Positions 7,760 through 15,554 of a stretch of DNA of 31,547 bases are shown here, piece by piece; position 1 is the first letter of the stretch; each line of letters opens with the position of its first letter. A program made the position numbers and the translations under genes. The notes below the pieces were generated by a model. The model was given only the letters and a program-made list of their open reading frames with translations. It was not told the origin of the DNA and ran no database searches. The stretch is from SLST01 sp046538735. GTDB taxonomy: Bacteria; Spirochaetota; Spirochaetia; DSM-27196; SLST01. The DNA is taken from the NCBI GenBank assembly GCA_046538735.1, contig JBKHII010000032.1:1-31547 (forward strand). Reading direction: 5' to 3'.

Positions 7760-10482
7760 TACTTCTTCGTCAGATTGAACACGCCGTCCCAATCGCGTGC
7801 GGGGGGCTTGCGCTTGAACGACTTGCAGCGCTCCACGTAGTACATTGCGGGGCCGTCCTCCGGGTATTCCTCGAGAACGGTCTGGAAATACTGCATGGCC
7901 GTGTTCCAGTCCTTCTGCTCGAACGCGTTCAACCCGGTATTGAAGGTCCGGAGCTTGTCGATCAGCGACGGGTCCTCGTCGACCTCCTGGCGGAGATCGA
8001 TCAGCTCGTAGAGTCGGACCGGCTCGCTGATTCCCACGACGCGAACGCGGTCGAGCTTGCGCGTGGAGACGTGACGGACGCCGCCGTCGCGGTCGTTCAC
8101 CTCGTTGTACGTCTGATCGCTGATCAGGATCCAGGTGCCGTACCGCTTGTTCACGCCTTCGAGTCTGGCGGCGAGATTCATGTTGTGACCCATCGCGGTG
8201 TAGTCCATCCGCCGGGCAGTGCCCATGTTGCCTACGACCATATCGCCGGTATTGATCCCGATCCTCGTGTAGATGGGACTCGGCGTGAGCCCCTCTCGCA
8301 GGAACTCCTCGTTGAGCTCGCGCTCCTTCTTCTTCATCGCGATCGCGGCACGGCACGCGCGAACGGCCGAGTCCGGCTGGTCGATCGGCGCGCCGAAGAA
8401 CGCGATGATCGCGTCGCCTTCGTACTTGTCGATCGTGCCGCCTTCGTTGAGCACGATATCGCTCATCGCGCTCAGATAGCGGTTGAGCAGGTCGGTGAGC
8501 TGCTCGGGCTGGAGCGACTCGCTGATCGAGGAAAACCCCTTGATGTCCGTGAACATCGCGGTCAGGTGTTTCTTCACGCCGCCGAGCGCGAGCCGGGAGG
8601 GATCCTCGGTAACGAGCTTCACGACGTCCTCGGACATGTAGTGTCCGAAGGCGTTCCGTATCTCGAGCTTCTGACGGTTCTCGCGCACGAACTTGATCGC
8701 CGTGAGCGCGACGAAGGTGAGGAAGACGCCCACGAGCGGAGTCACCATGTTGACGTACGTTCCGGTGAAGCGGAAGAGCGCGATCCCGCCGCCGAGAATG
8801 AGCAGCAACGAGACGAAACCGACGATCAGACTCGGGGTGGGATCCATCCCGCTGATGACGAGCGTCACGAGCGCCGCGAGCACGAACATCGCCGCGAGCG
8901 AGTAGTACCACGGGAGGTCGTCCAGGAACTCCTGCTGCAGAATCGCGTTCACGACCGCGGCGTGCGTCCCCACGTTCATGTACGCTTCGTCGAACGGAGT
9001 GACGCCGACATCGGTCGTTGAGGTTCCCACGAGACCGATGATGACGAAGCTGCCGGCAAGCTGCTCGGCGAGCACGCGTCGGTTCTCGGCGAAGTCTTCG
9101 TACCGAGAGCGCATGTTCGCGACTCGCTCCTCCACGACCGCGGCAAGATCCTCGAGCTGCGGGATCTCCTCCTCGGTGTACTCGCCCGACTCGATCGCTG
9201 CGCGGACGTCCGCGAGCAGGAGATCGACCGCGTCCGATTCGAGGAAGTCCCCGAGCGCCTCGAAGAACATCGCGCGGTACTCGCGCCACTCCTCGAGCTG
9301 CTCGCGATCGCCGCCGGCGAGGACGTCTTCGCGTATCGAATGCGCGTAGTCGTAGAGCGGCAGGAGCATGTCCGGTTGGCTGTAGTACGGGGTCACGTTC
9401 GGGGCGATCGAGCGCAGCAGCTCGAGAAGCGCCGCTTCCTCCTGCCAGTCGTGAATCACGCGCCAGTAGGTCTCATGGCGGAAGGTGTCGAGGTACTCGC
9501 CCTTGGGCCAGTTGACGAGCATCTTGCCGTCGGTCGCGACCGGAACCGTGATCGTGGTCTCCGCAGTGTCGCCCGGCAGGAGCGCGCCTTCAAGTACGAC
9601 CCGGTCGTCATACGCGATCACATCCGGATTTCCGAGCCAGTCGAGCATGGGCTCGAGAACGAGTTGCGCGTAGTACTCGCCGTTCGCCTCGGCGAGCAGA
9701 TCCACGCGCCGCCGAACGCCGTCCGGGTCGGAGTCCACGTTGGGAAAGCCCGCGCCGCGGCCGCCTGAGAGGATGGGGGCGATCGCGGGGCTGATGCCGC
9801 GACCGCGACGGATGCTGCCGTCACCCTCGATCGCGAGGCTGTCCAGCGCCGCCTTTCGGCGCACGAGATCGTCGTCGTAGTCGGTAAGCTCCTCGTAGTC
9901 GAGGATGTTCACGGTGAAGTAGGCCGATCCGTGGAACCGGGCGGCGCGACCCAGGAAGGAGTCGTTGTCGCGCGCGACCGAACCTACGCTCGCCACGAGA
10001 TCCTGTCTCACGTCGTTCGCGTTCGCCGCCCAGTCGTCCAGGAACTCCGAGGCGTCCGAGAGCGGAATCTGGCCGGCCTGCAGGGCCGTGAATAAGGCGT
10101 CGGCCTGATCCACCATCTCCGCGAATCGGCCGCTGAAGATCTCGGGCAAGGCTTCGCTCAGAAAGCGCCCGTCCACCGCCTGCGGGCTGGGTTCCACGTA
10201 CTCGATATCGAAGACGACCTGGGATGCGCCGAGCTCGGTGAGCGTGATGAGACCGTTCGCCATGTAGTCGCGGCTCCACGGCCAGAGACCGACGTTCTGG
10301 ATCGCCGTGTCGTCCACGTCCAGGAGGAGGATCTCGTCTCGTTCCGGTATCGCCGGCCGGGTACGGAGGAAGATGTCGTAGACGCGCCGTTCGCCGTTTC
10401 TGTAGAAGGGCACAAGGTTGAGCGCCGCGACGATCGCCGCAATCGCTACGGGTACAAGGAGTTCCGCAAAACGTCGACGCAT
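7759..10482 (-). CDS. CHASE2-domain adenylate cyclase (class III) with C-terminal TPR-like tail
   Basis: A 907-residue membrane receptor cyclase. TM1 is at about residues 7-25, then a large extracytoplasmic CHASE2 domain (about 30-515, with its DVDDxxI and GLWPWSR start and FDIEYVEPS motif), three membrane helices (about 525-545, 551-570, 576-597) and a class III cyclase domain (about 635-828). Metal-binding aspartates fit D646 (FTDIKGFS) and D690 (KYEGDAIIAFFG); K686 fits the adenine-selecting lysine, and N769 and R773 (MNLAARLEG) the transition-state pair. Residues 848-885 resemble a TPR repeat. The CHASE2 part carries a long charged helical insertion (about 340-475). ATG at 10482 has AAGGAGG six bases upstream. 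The product should make cAMP in response to a periplasmic signal; the gene is divergent from the FecR operon. Confidence 0.93.
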   Translation of the reverse strand: MRRRFAELLVPVAIAAIVAALNLVPFYRNGERRVYDIFLRTRPAIPERDEILLLDVDDTAIQNVGLWPWSRDYMANGLITLTELGASQVVFDIEYVEPSPQAVDGRFLSEALPEIFSGRFAEMVDQADALFTALQAGQIPLSDASEFLDDWAANANDVRQDLVASVGSVARDNDSFLGRAARFHGSAYFTVNILDYEELTDYDDDLVRRKAALDSLAIEGDGSIRRGRGISPAIAPILSGGRGAGFPNVDSDPDGVRRRVDLLAEANGEYYAQLVLEPMLDWLGNPDVIAYDDRVVLEGALLPGDTAETTITVPVATDGKMLVNWPKGEYLDTFRHETYWRVIHDWQEEAALLELLRSIAPNVTPYYSQPDMLLPLYDYAHSIREDVLAGGDREQLEEWREYRAMFFEALGDFLESDAVDLLLADVRAAIESGEYTEEEIPQLEDLAAVVEERVANMRSRYEDFAENRRVLAEQLAGSFVIIGLVGTSTTDVGVTPFDEAYMNVGTHAAVVNAILQQEFLDDLPWYYSLAAMFVLAALVTLVISGMDPTPSLIVGFVSLLLILGGGIALFRFTGTYVNMVTPLVGVFLTFVALTAIKFVRENRQKLEIRNAFGHYMSEDVVKLVTEDPSRLALGGVKKHLTAMFTDIKGFSSISESLQPEQLTDLLNRYLSAMSDIVLNEGGTIDKYEGDAIIAFFGAPIDQPDSAVRACRAAIAMKKKERELNEEFLREGLTPSPIYTRIGINTGDMVVGNMGTARRMDYTAMGHNMNLAARLEGVNKRYGTWILISDQTYNEVNDRDGGVRHVSTRKLDRVRVVGISEPVRLYELIDLRQEVDEDPSLIDKLRTFNTGLNAFEQKDWNTAMQYFQTVLEEYPEDGPAMYYVERCKSFKRKPPARDWDGVFNLTKK

Positions 10483-10509
10483 AGCCTACCTCCTTGATCG
10501 TCATCGTAG

Positions 10510-10515
10510 TATAAT
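10510..10515 (+). promoter_or_regulatory. TATAAT -10 element in the divergent cyclase/envelope-operon region
   Basis: A perfect TATAAT lies 60 bases before the ATG of the envelope operon. No good -35 is present at 16-18 bases (TACCTC at 10487-10492), so an activator may be needed. On the other strand the same AT-rich block reads TATTATACT, a possible -10 for the cyclase gene, making this a candidate overlapping divergent promoter. Confidence 0.4.
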
Positions 10516-10526
10516 AGCCCGCATAG

Positions 10527-10546
10527 GCCAATAGGATTGTATTGGC
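10527..10546. promoter_or_regulatory. Operator-like inverted repeat between cyclase and envelope operon
   Basis: GCCAATA-N6-TATTGGC, a perfect 7-bp inverted repeat, lies 12 bases downstream of the TATAAT and upstream of the ribosome-binding site. The size and symmetry fit a dimeric repressor site, or a leader hairpin. A single copy is seen in the window. Confidence 0.4.
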
Positions 10547-10574
10547 ATTGGACCACTCTGGGCAGGAGGCCGCC

Positions 10575-11036
10575 ATGGCCAAACGGTTTCGTTTCGGATT
10601 CGTCCTGATGCTCCTCCTCTTCGCGGGCTCCATCCTGTCCGCGCAATCGAACGACATGATCGACTCGATTCTCGGGGAAGAGACCGCTACGGTGGGATCG
10701 GCTGCCTACGTCGCGCTGACGGCGGCCGGCTTGACCGGCGACGAGACCGGCCGGGATGCGGCGGTCGAGATCGCCCGCGAGCGAGGATGGCTGACTGAGG
10801 AGGCCGACGCCGGTTCGCCGGTCACCTTCGGCGAGTTCGCGTTCATGCTCATGGAAGCAACCGAGGTGGGTGGCGGGCTCATGTACATCATCTCTCCCGG
10901 ACCGCGCTACGCCGCCCGCGAGTTCGTCTACCGCGGATGGTCGCCGGAACGAACGGCGCCGGGCGCGACGATCTCGGGACAATTCCTTATCAGGGCAACC
11001 GGCAACTTCCTCGACCGAACGGAGGTGGCGCGATGA
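10575..11036 (+). CDS. Small exported protein of unknown function, first gene of envelope operon
   Basis: A 153-residue product starting at ATG 10575, preceded by AGGAGG six bases upstream; an in-frame upstream ATG at 10542 lacks such a site. The N-terminus MAKRFRFGFVLMLLLFAG... ending ILSAQ is a signal peptide with likely cleavage after SAQ. The mature part is small and mixed alpha: a stretch AAYVALTAAGLTG, then ARERGWLTEEADAGSPVTFGEFAFML, then a Gly/Tyr-rich segment. The GW...VTFGEF stretch faintly recalls SLH-type repeats, but I do not recognise a family. Its stop overlaps the next start (ATGA), so it is translated together with the barrel protein and is likely its periplasmic partner. Confidence 0.8.
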   Translation: MAKRFRFGFVLMLLLFAGSILSAQSNDMIDSILGEETATVGSAAYVALTAAGLTGDETGRDAAVEIARERGWLTEEADAGSPVTFGEFAFMLMEATEVGGGLMYIISPGPRYAAREFVYRGWSPERTAPGATISGQFLIRATGNFLDRTEVAR

Positions 11037-12337
11037 AACGCGTGCTCGTACTGCTCATCCTCATGGCCGTGGCCGGGAGCCTTGCGGCGTTCGACTTCGG
11101 CGGCTACCTGGACAATACATCCGGGTTCGCGAGCGCGCCCGTGGGAACCGGGGGCGACCTGCGGCTCGTGCAGAGTACCACGCTCGCGCTCTGGGTCCGA
11201 AGCGAGTTCGGCGCGTGGACGGTGGACGGCCAGGGGAGCTACACCTTCACGCCGTCCACGCCGATCCTCTTCGACCTGAATCGGTTCACGATCGGGACGG
11301 ACGTACCGGCTGCGGAGGCCGGCGCCGCGGCGTTCGGCTTCTCATTGGGTCGGATGAACCATACGGACGCGACGGGACTCGTACTCGATCATACGCTGGA
11401 CGGAATCGTTCTCGAGGTGCGGCAGGCGAAAGGCTCGTTCCACTTCGGGGCGGGAACGACTGCGCTCCTCCAGAAGCCGACCAATTCGATCGTGCTGAGC
11501 ACGCCGGACGTGCTCGATCTCGCCGATTCGGACGTTCTCTTCGCCCCGCCGCGACTGGTCGCGACGGTCCGCTATCGCGCGATCGAGGCGTTCGCCGGCC
11601 AGAACCTGACGCTCGGCGCGACGGTGCAGGAAGACCTCCGACCCGAGGACCAGCTCACGATGGTGGGTACCGAGGTCGAGGACCCGACCGCGGGTGGGCG
11701 CTACGACACCCAGTACGCGAGTGCCGGTCTGTCCGGACCGCTGGGGCCCGGCGTCTTCTACTCCACGTCGTACACGCTCAACAGCGGCAGGAAGCTCGAC
11801 TACGTCCCGAACGACGACAGCGGAACGGGCAGCTGGTACGAGTACCGCACGTTCCTGCAACACATGGCCGCGGCGGATCTCACCTGGTTCGCTCCGGAGG
11901 CGCTCTTCTCGCGCGTCCGGCTCTTCGGCCTCTACAGCACCGCCGACACTGATTCCGGCGATGCGTTCGTTCCGCTCTCGCCAACCCGCTTTTCCGAAGT
12001 TTTTACACTGCAACCGGGCAACTCGGCCCACCTCGGGCTATCCTATAGCGTACGACCGCCGGCGGGACCCGGTTCGGACGTGCTTCAGACCGAGCTCAAG
12101 AGCGTTACGTATTTCCGGAGTTCCGGCAGCGGCGGGGTATCGGAGCCGTCGGTCGATCCGGCGAGCGAGGGCAGCTACGTGGGCACGGACATCAATCTTG
12201 CCGTGACCGCGATGCCCTTCTCCGACGTGCGGCTTGTCCTCAAGGCTGGGGCGTTCATACCGAACGCGGAAGTGATGAGCCCGGATAACGAAGACGTGAA
12301 GTATCAAGTGACGCTGCAGGGCGTGCTTCGTTTCTAA
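11033..12337 (+). CDS. Outer-membrane beta-barrel protein
   Basis: A 434-residue exported protein; ATG at 11033 has GGAGG about 7 bases upstream. The signal peptide MKRVLVLLILMAVAGSLAA is followed by FDFGGYLDNTSGF. The rest alternates polar and hydrophobic residues in strands (for example LRLVQSTTLALWVRSEFG, FHFGAGTTALL, RLFGLYSTADTD) separated by Gly/Asp/Ser turns, and ends in VTLQGVLRF with the C-terminal Phe typical of Bam substrates. No known porin family is evident. It sits between the small exported protein (4-base overlap) and the FecR-domain gene (26-base gap), which suggests a joint surface function. An alternative is a large periplasmic beta-rich protein. Confidence 0.8.
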   Translation: MKRVLVLLILMAVAGSLAAFDFGGYLDNTSGFASAPVGTGGDLRLVQSTTLALWVRSEFGAWTVDGQGSYTFTPSTPILFDLNRFTIGTDVPAAEAGAAAFGFSLGRMNHTDATGLVLDHTLDGIVLEVRQAKGSFHFGAGTTALLQKPTNSIVLSTPDVLDLADSDVLFAPPRLVATVRYRAIEAFAGQNLTLGATVQEDLRPEDQLTMVGTEVEDPTAGGRYDTQYASAGLSGPLGPGVFYSTSYTLNSGRKLDYVPNDDSGTGSWYEYRTFLQHMAAADLTWFAPEALFSRVRLFGLYSTADTDSGDAFVPLSPTRFSEVFTLQPGNSAHLGLSYSVRPPAGPGSDVLQTELKSVTYFRSSGSGGVSEPSVDPASEGSYVGTDINLAVTAMPFSDVRLVLKAGAFIPNAEVMSPDNEDVKYQVTLQGVLRF

Positions 12338-12363
12338 GCACGCTCGCGTTCGGGAGGAGTGGG

Positions 12364-12993
12364 ATGAAGAGAGTTGCAACGACACTCGCGATCTTCCTCG
12401 CGATGGCGGCCGCGGTTTCGGCGCAGAGCGCCACCGTGTCCGAGATCGCCGGGAAGGTCGAATATCGAATGGGCTCCGCCGCGTGGCGGCCCGTAGCGGT
12501 GGGGCTCGAGATCCCGCTGGATGCGACCATCAGCACCGGGTTCGACGCCCGCGCCGTCCTTGAGGTTGCGGGGTCGCGACTTCGAGTGGGTCAGCTGACG
12601 CGGCTCACGATCAACGAGCTCGCGGACGACGGGTCCACGGTTCGTACCTCGGTGTTCGTGCCGGTGGGACGCGTCCGGGCGAGCGTGGAGAGCCCGCCCG
12701 CCCGGAGGTCCGACTTCCGGATCCGGACGGCGCAGTCGACCGCTGCCGTCCGAGGAACCGAGTTCGAGACGAACGGGTGGCAGATCTTGGTCAGCGAAGG
12801 CGTGGTCGAGTTCGCAGACCTGCTCGGCCGGAGCCGCAACGTCTCGGCCCAGCAGATCAGCACGATCACGGCCACCGGGACGACCGACCCGCTGGACGAG
12901 CTCAACGCCCAGGCGAACATCGGCGACGACGGACTGCCGGACGACTTCGACGGCTCCGCCGATTCCGGATACATCACCGTCCGGTGGGAATAG
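12364..12993 (+). CDS. FecR-domain periplasmic protein
   Basis: A 209-residue protein with signal peptide MKRVATTLAIFLAMAAAVSAQS and a FecR domain at about residues 25-150. The family pattern is clear: SEIAGKVEYR..WRPV.VG, then DATISTGFDARAVLEVAGSRLRVGQLTRLTI, then the closing FRIRTAQSTAAVRGTEFET. The C-terminal 50 residues are acidic (NIGDDGLPDDFDGSADSG). In classical FecR this domain signals to an anti-sigma system, but here there is no N-terminal cytoplasmic or TM anchor and no sigma factor nearby, so a structural or carbohydrate-binding periplasmic role is as likely. GGGAGGAG precedes the ATG. It is the third gene of the operon and precedes a lipoprotein gene by 8 bases. Confidence 0.87.
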   Translation: MKRVATTLAIFLAMAAAVSAQSATVSEIAGKVEYRMGSAAWRPVAVGLEIPLDATISTGFDARAVLEVAGSRLRVGQLTRLTINELADDGSTVRTSVFVPVGRVRASVESPPARRSDFRIRTAQSTAAVRGTEFETNGWQILVSEGVVEFADLLGRSRNVSAQQISTITATGTTDPLDELNAQANIGDDGLPDDFDGSADSGYITVRWE

Positions 12994-13001
12994 GGGGGCG
13001 T

Positions 13002-14483
13002 ATGAAGGCGATGATGAAGATCGGAGCGCTCGCAGCGCTCGCAGTGGTGCTTCTCGGCGGATGCTACCTCACGATGGACGACGGAGTGGGCGCGGTCGGC
13101 ATCGAGCTCCCGGAATCGCGCGGCGTCTCGGGCACTGACGACGCGCCGTACGCTCGCGTCTACGTCATCAAGGGCCCCACCCTCGTTGAGGTGGGCGACG
13201 GAACGGCGTACGCCGAGATCGAATTCGATACCGAGGACGACGAGGAGACGACCGAGTACAGCGTGGGACCGGTGCCCGCTGGAGAGAACTACGAGGTTGT
13301 TCTGGTGTTCGGCGACTACGAGCCGGGCAATGACGACGCGGACGTCTTCGTCCCCACGAGTTACGCCGTGAGCGAGCCATTCACCGTCTACGCGGGTCAG
13401 GCGACGCCGACCGACGTTCTGGCGGCCGGTGAGACCCCGTTCAGCCCCGTGGACGAGACCAACACGCTCGGCCGCTCGCTCGTGGGAATCGTATGGGACG
13501 GCAGCAACCTCTACACCGCGACGAGCGGCACGCTCTATCGGGCGATACGGACGGGCCCCGGAGACTTCGGCGGCACGGTGACCTTCGACGAGTCGTTCAC
13601 GCCGCCGGCGGACAGAACGATCAACTCGATCTCGCGCGGCGCCTCGGTTCAACTGCGCGGCCCCACGGTGTGGCTCAACACGACGCAGGGCGTGCTGCCC
13701 TTCGAGAACGGCACGTTCGATGACGACTTCGACGCCGGAAGCGGCGTGGACGAGCTCTCGATCCTCGATTCGGGTGCGTTCTTCGTGGATCCGGACGGGA
13801 TTATTGGCCCGGCGCCGCTCGCGGTCTACGGTTACCTCCAGTTTGACGGCGGCCTGAGCGGCGTTCGCGACCGCGACGGATCGTCTTCACCGGAATGGCT
13901 CGAGCCGATCGACCTGAGCGAGATCGTCTCCGGACAACCGATCTACGACCTCATGGTCTTCAACGGACCGATCTCGGTAGACGCCTTCCTCGCGACGAAG
14001 CTCGGCGCGTTCCGGATGCCGCAGGACGTGCTCGACCCGGCGAACAACGTGGATACCGCGCAGGAGGTGTTCGACTACTCCGACTTCTTCGAGGTCTCGA
14101 TCGACGAGGTGAACGCGCGGATCACCGCGCTTGCGGTAGGCGACGCGACCGATCCGTTCCTCTACCTGGGAACACCGCGCGGCTCGGTCCACGTTCCGAA
14201 CATCCTCGAGATCGGAGCGGACGACGACCCCGAGATCAGCGGCTCCGTGATTCCCGATACCGACAACCTCGTCATTCAGGACATCGCGTTCGGCGGATCC
14301 TACGTTGCGATCCTCACGAACCACTTTCTCGTGTACTCCTCGAACGGAGGTCCTCCCTTCGATCGCGTACCGGTCTACGCAAGCCCCGCGGGTGAGGTAA
14401 CCGGCATGCTTCTGGACCCGACGAACGGCGTTGTGCTCCTCTCCGGTTCGCAAGGTCTGGCCGGAATCGACCTCGATTCGTAG
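13002..14483 (+). CDS. Lipoprotein with predicted beta-propeller-like body
   Basis: A 493-residue lipoprotein. The start MKAMMKIGALAALAVVLLGGC gives a type II signal peptide with Cys21 as lipid site; the ATG at 13002 follows GGGGGG by 3-4 bases. Residues about 25-140 form a small beta domain (GAVGIELPESRG...VGPVPAGENYEVVLVFGDYEPG). From about 160 on, repeated units such as LVGIVWDGSNLYTATSGTLY, ALAVGDATDPFLYLGTPRG and IAFGGSYVAILTNHFLVYSS resemble propeller blades. The reader may compare it with the lipoprotein at 16722-17996, which has the same two-part plan. Last gene of the operon; a terminator follows 38 bases after the stop. Confidence 0.82.
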   Translation: MKAMMKIGALAALAVVLLGGCYLTMDDGVGAVGIELPESRGVSGTDDAPYARVYVIKGPTLVEVGDGTAYAEIEFDTEDDEETTEYSVGPVPAGENYEVVLVFGDYEPGNDDADVFVPTSYAVSEPFTVYAGQATPTDVLAAGETPFSPVDETNTLGRSLVGIVWDGSNLYTATSGTLYRAIRTGPGDFGGTVTFDESFTPPADRTINSISRGASVQLRGPTVWLNTTQGVLPFENGTFDDDFDAGSGVDELSILDSGAFFVDPDGIIGPAPLAVYGYLQFDGGLSGVRDRDGSSSPEWLEPIDLSEIVSGQPIYDLMVFNGPISVDAFLATKLGAFRMPQDVLDPANNVDTAQEVFDYSDFFEVSIDEVNARITALAVGDATDPFLYLGTPRGSVHVPNILEIGADDDPEISGSVIPDTDNLVIQDIAFGGSYVAILTNHFLVYSSNGGPPFDRVPVYASPAGEVTGMLLDPTNGVVLLSGSQGLAGIDLDS

Positions 14484-14521
14484 CTTAGACGCAACAGATA
14501 CTTGAAGCTTCTTGGAGTGCC

Positions 14522-14559
14522 CCGGGTCGTGCTCATCCTCCAGCGCGACCCGGTTTTTT
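14522..14559 (+). terminator. Rho-independent terminator of the envelope operon
   Basis: CCGGGTCGTGC (14522-14532) pairs with GCGCGACCCGG (14543-14553), 11 bp including one G-U pair, with a 10-base loop, directly followed by TTTTTT (14554-14559). It lies 38 bases after the lipoprotein stop and immediately before the ykgJ-like gene, insulating that gene from operon read-through. Confidence 0.9.
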
Positions 14560-14569
14560 GTGGGCAGCT

Positions 14570-14833
14570 ATGACGTGTAGACCCGGGTGCGGCGCCTGCT
14601 GCATCGAGCCGTCCATCTCCTCGCCGATTCCCGGCATGCCGAACGGCAAACCGGCGGGCGTTCCCTGCGTGAATCTGGATCCCGAAACACACCTCTGTCG
14701 CATCTGGGGCAGTGCCGAGTATCCGGACGTGTGCCGGGGCCTTTGCGCGGAACCGGAGATGTGCGGGTCGAGCCGCGAGCACGCGCTGCGCTATCTGGCC
14801 GAACTCGAGCGTCTCACGAGGCCGGGCGCGTAG
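14570..14833 (+). CDS. ykgJ: YkgJ-type cysteine-cluster protein (putative zinc- or iron-chelating)
   Basis: An 87-residue protein starting at ATG 14570. It contains nine cysteines: C3, C7, C10 and C11 in CRPGCGACC, then C33, C43, C55, C59 and C65. The order CRPGCGACC-I-x-PSISSPIPGMPNGKPAG is characteristic of the E. coli YkgJ group of the CxxxCxxCC (YkgJ) family, predicted to bind zinc or an iron-sulphur cluster; the biochemical role is not established. A TTG at 14558 is in frame but sits inside the terminator T run, so the ATG is preferred. No strong ribosome-binding site is visible; the RNA may start within or just after the terminator. It is convergent with the HAD gene, with 9 bases between the stops. 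Confidence 0.88.
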   Translation: MTCRPGCGACCIEPSISSPIPGMPNGKPAGVPCVNLDPETHLCRIWGSAEYPDVCRGLCAEPEMCGSSREHALRYLAELERLTRPGA

Positions 14834-14842
14834 CCACGGCGC

Positions 14843-15541
14843 TCAGTCGAGTCCGAGTATTCCGTACACCTCGTTCAGCGAGGTGATGGTGTAGGTAGGA
14901 TCGACGTCAGGATCGACGGGCCGCTCGCGCAGGTTGAACCAGCACGAGTCGATGCCGGCCGCGATTGCGCCCGTGATGTCCGAGTGGAGCCCGTCGCCGA
15001 TCATGATGACCCGGTCGCCGGAGGTCGAGCCGATGCGGTCGAGCGCCATCTCGAAGATGCGCGGATCGGGCTTCTGAACGCCCACGTCTTCGCTGATGAC
15101 CACGGTCTGGAAGTAGTCGCCCACACCGGTGCGTGCGAGTCGCGAGCGTTGTACCTTGCCGATGCCGTTCGTGACGAGTCCCAGCGGCACGCGTCCGCAG
15201 AGCGACTCGAGCAACTCGCGCGCGCCGGCGACCATGAAGGTTGACTCGGACAGCCGGTCCAGGTAGTGCTCGCTGACCTCGTTGGGGTCGTGCGTCCCGT
15301 TCAGCTCGGCGAGCAGGAGCGCAAACCGCTTGACGCGTATCTGTTCGGACGTGGACTCCCCGGATTCGTACTCGCGCCAGACGATCGTGTTGATCCGTCT
15401 GAACGCCTCCAAATGGGTCTCGACCGGCTCATCGTAGCCGTAGGCGCTGAGCGTGGACTCGAGAGCGTACGTCTCGGCCCGGTAGAAGTCGAAGAGGGTG
15501 TCGTCCGCATCGAGGAGGACGACGTCGTATCGGTGTGGCAA
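14843..15541 (-). CDS. HAD-superfamily hydrolase, YjjG-like pyrimidine nucleotidase
   Basis: A 232-residue HAD phosphatase. Motif I is LLDADDTLFDF near residues 8-18 (nucleophile and acid aspartates in DADDT), motif II is LVTNGIGKVQRSRL, motif III lies at VGVQKPDPRIF, and motif IV at VIMIGDGLHSDI. DADxTLFDF together with QxxRL is typical of the YjjG 5'-nucleotidase group, which acts on dUMP, dTMP and non-canonical pyrimidine nucleotides. No ATG fits the N-terminus: TTG at 15541 gives a natural start MPHRYDVVLLDADD with GAGGAAG eight bases upstream overlapping the stop of the barrel gene, 13 bases away. Longer in-frame extensions read into that gene and are rejected. Likely cotranscribed with the barrel gene, a curious pairing. 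Confidence 0.87.
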   Translation of the reverse strand: MPHRYDVVLLDADDTLFDFYRAETYALESTLSAYGYDEPVETHLEAFRRINTIVWREYESGESTSEQIRVKRFALLLAELNGTHDPNEVSEHYLDRLSESTFMVAGARELLESLCGRVPLGLVTNGIGKVQRSRLARTGVGDYFQTVVISEDVGVQKPDPRIFEMALDRIGSTSGDRVIMIGDGLHSDITGAIAAGIDSCWFNLRERPVDPDVDPTYTITSLNEVYGILGLD

Positions 15542-15554
15542 ACCGCTCGCTTCC

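Noticed and set aside
5285..7840. 851-codon plus-strand open frame opposite the acyl-CoA ligase and hemerythrin genes
   Set aside because: It spans two recognised genes and their gap, and its translation is low-complexity with no signal peptide or motif.
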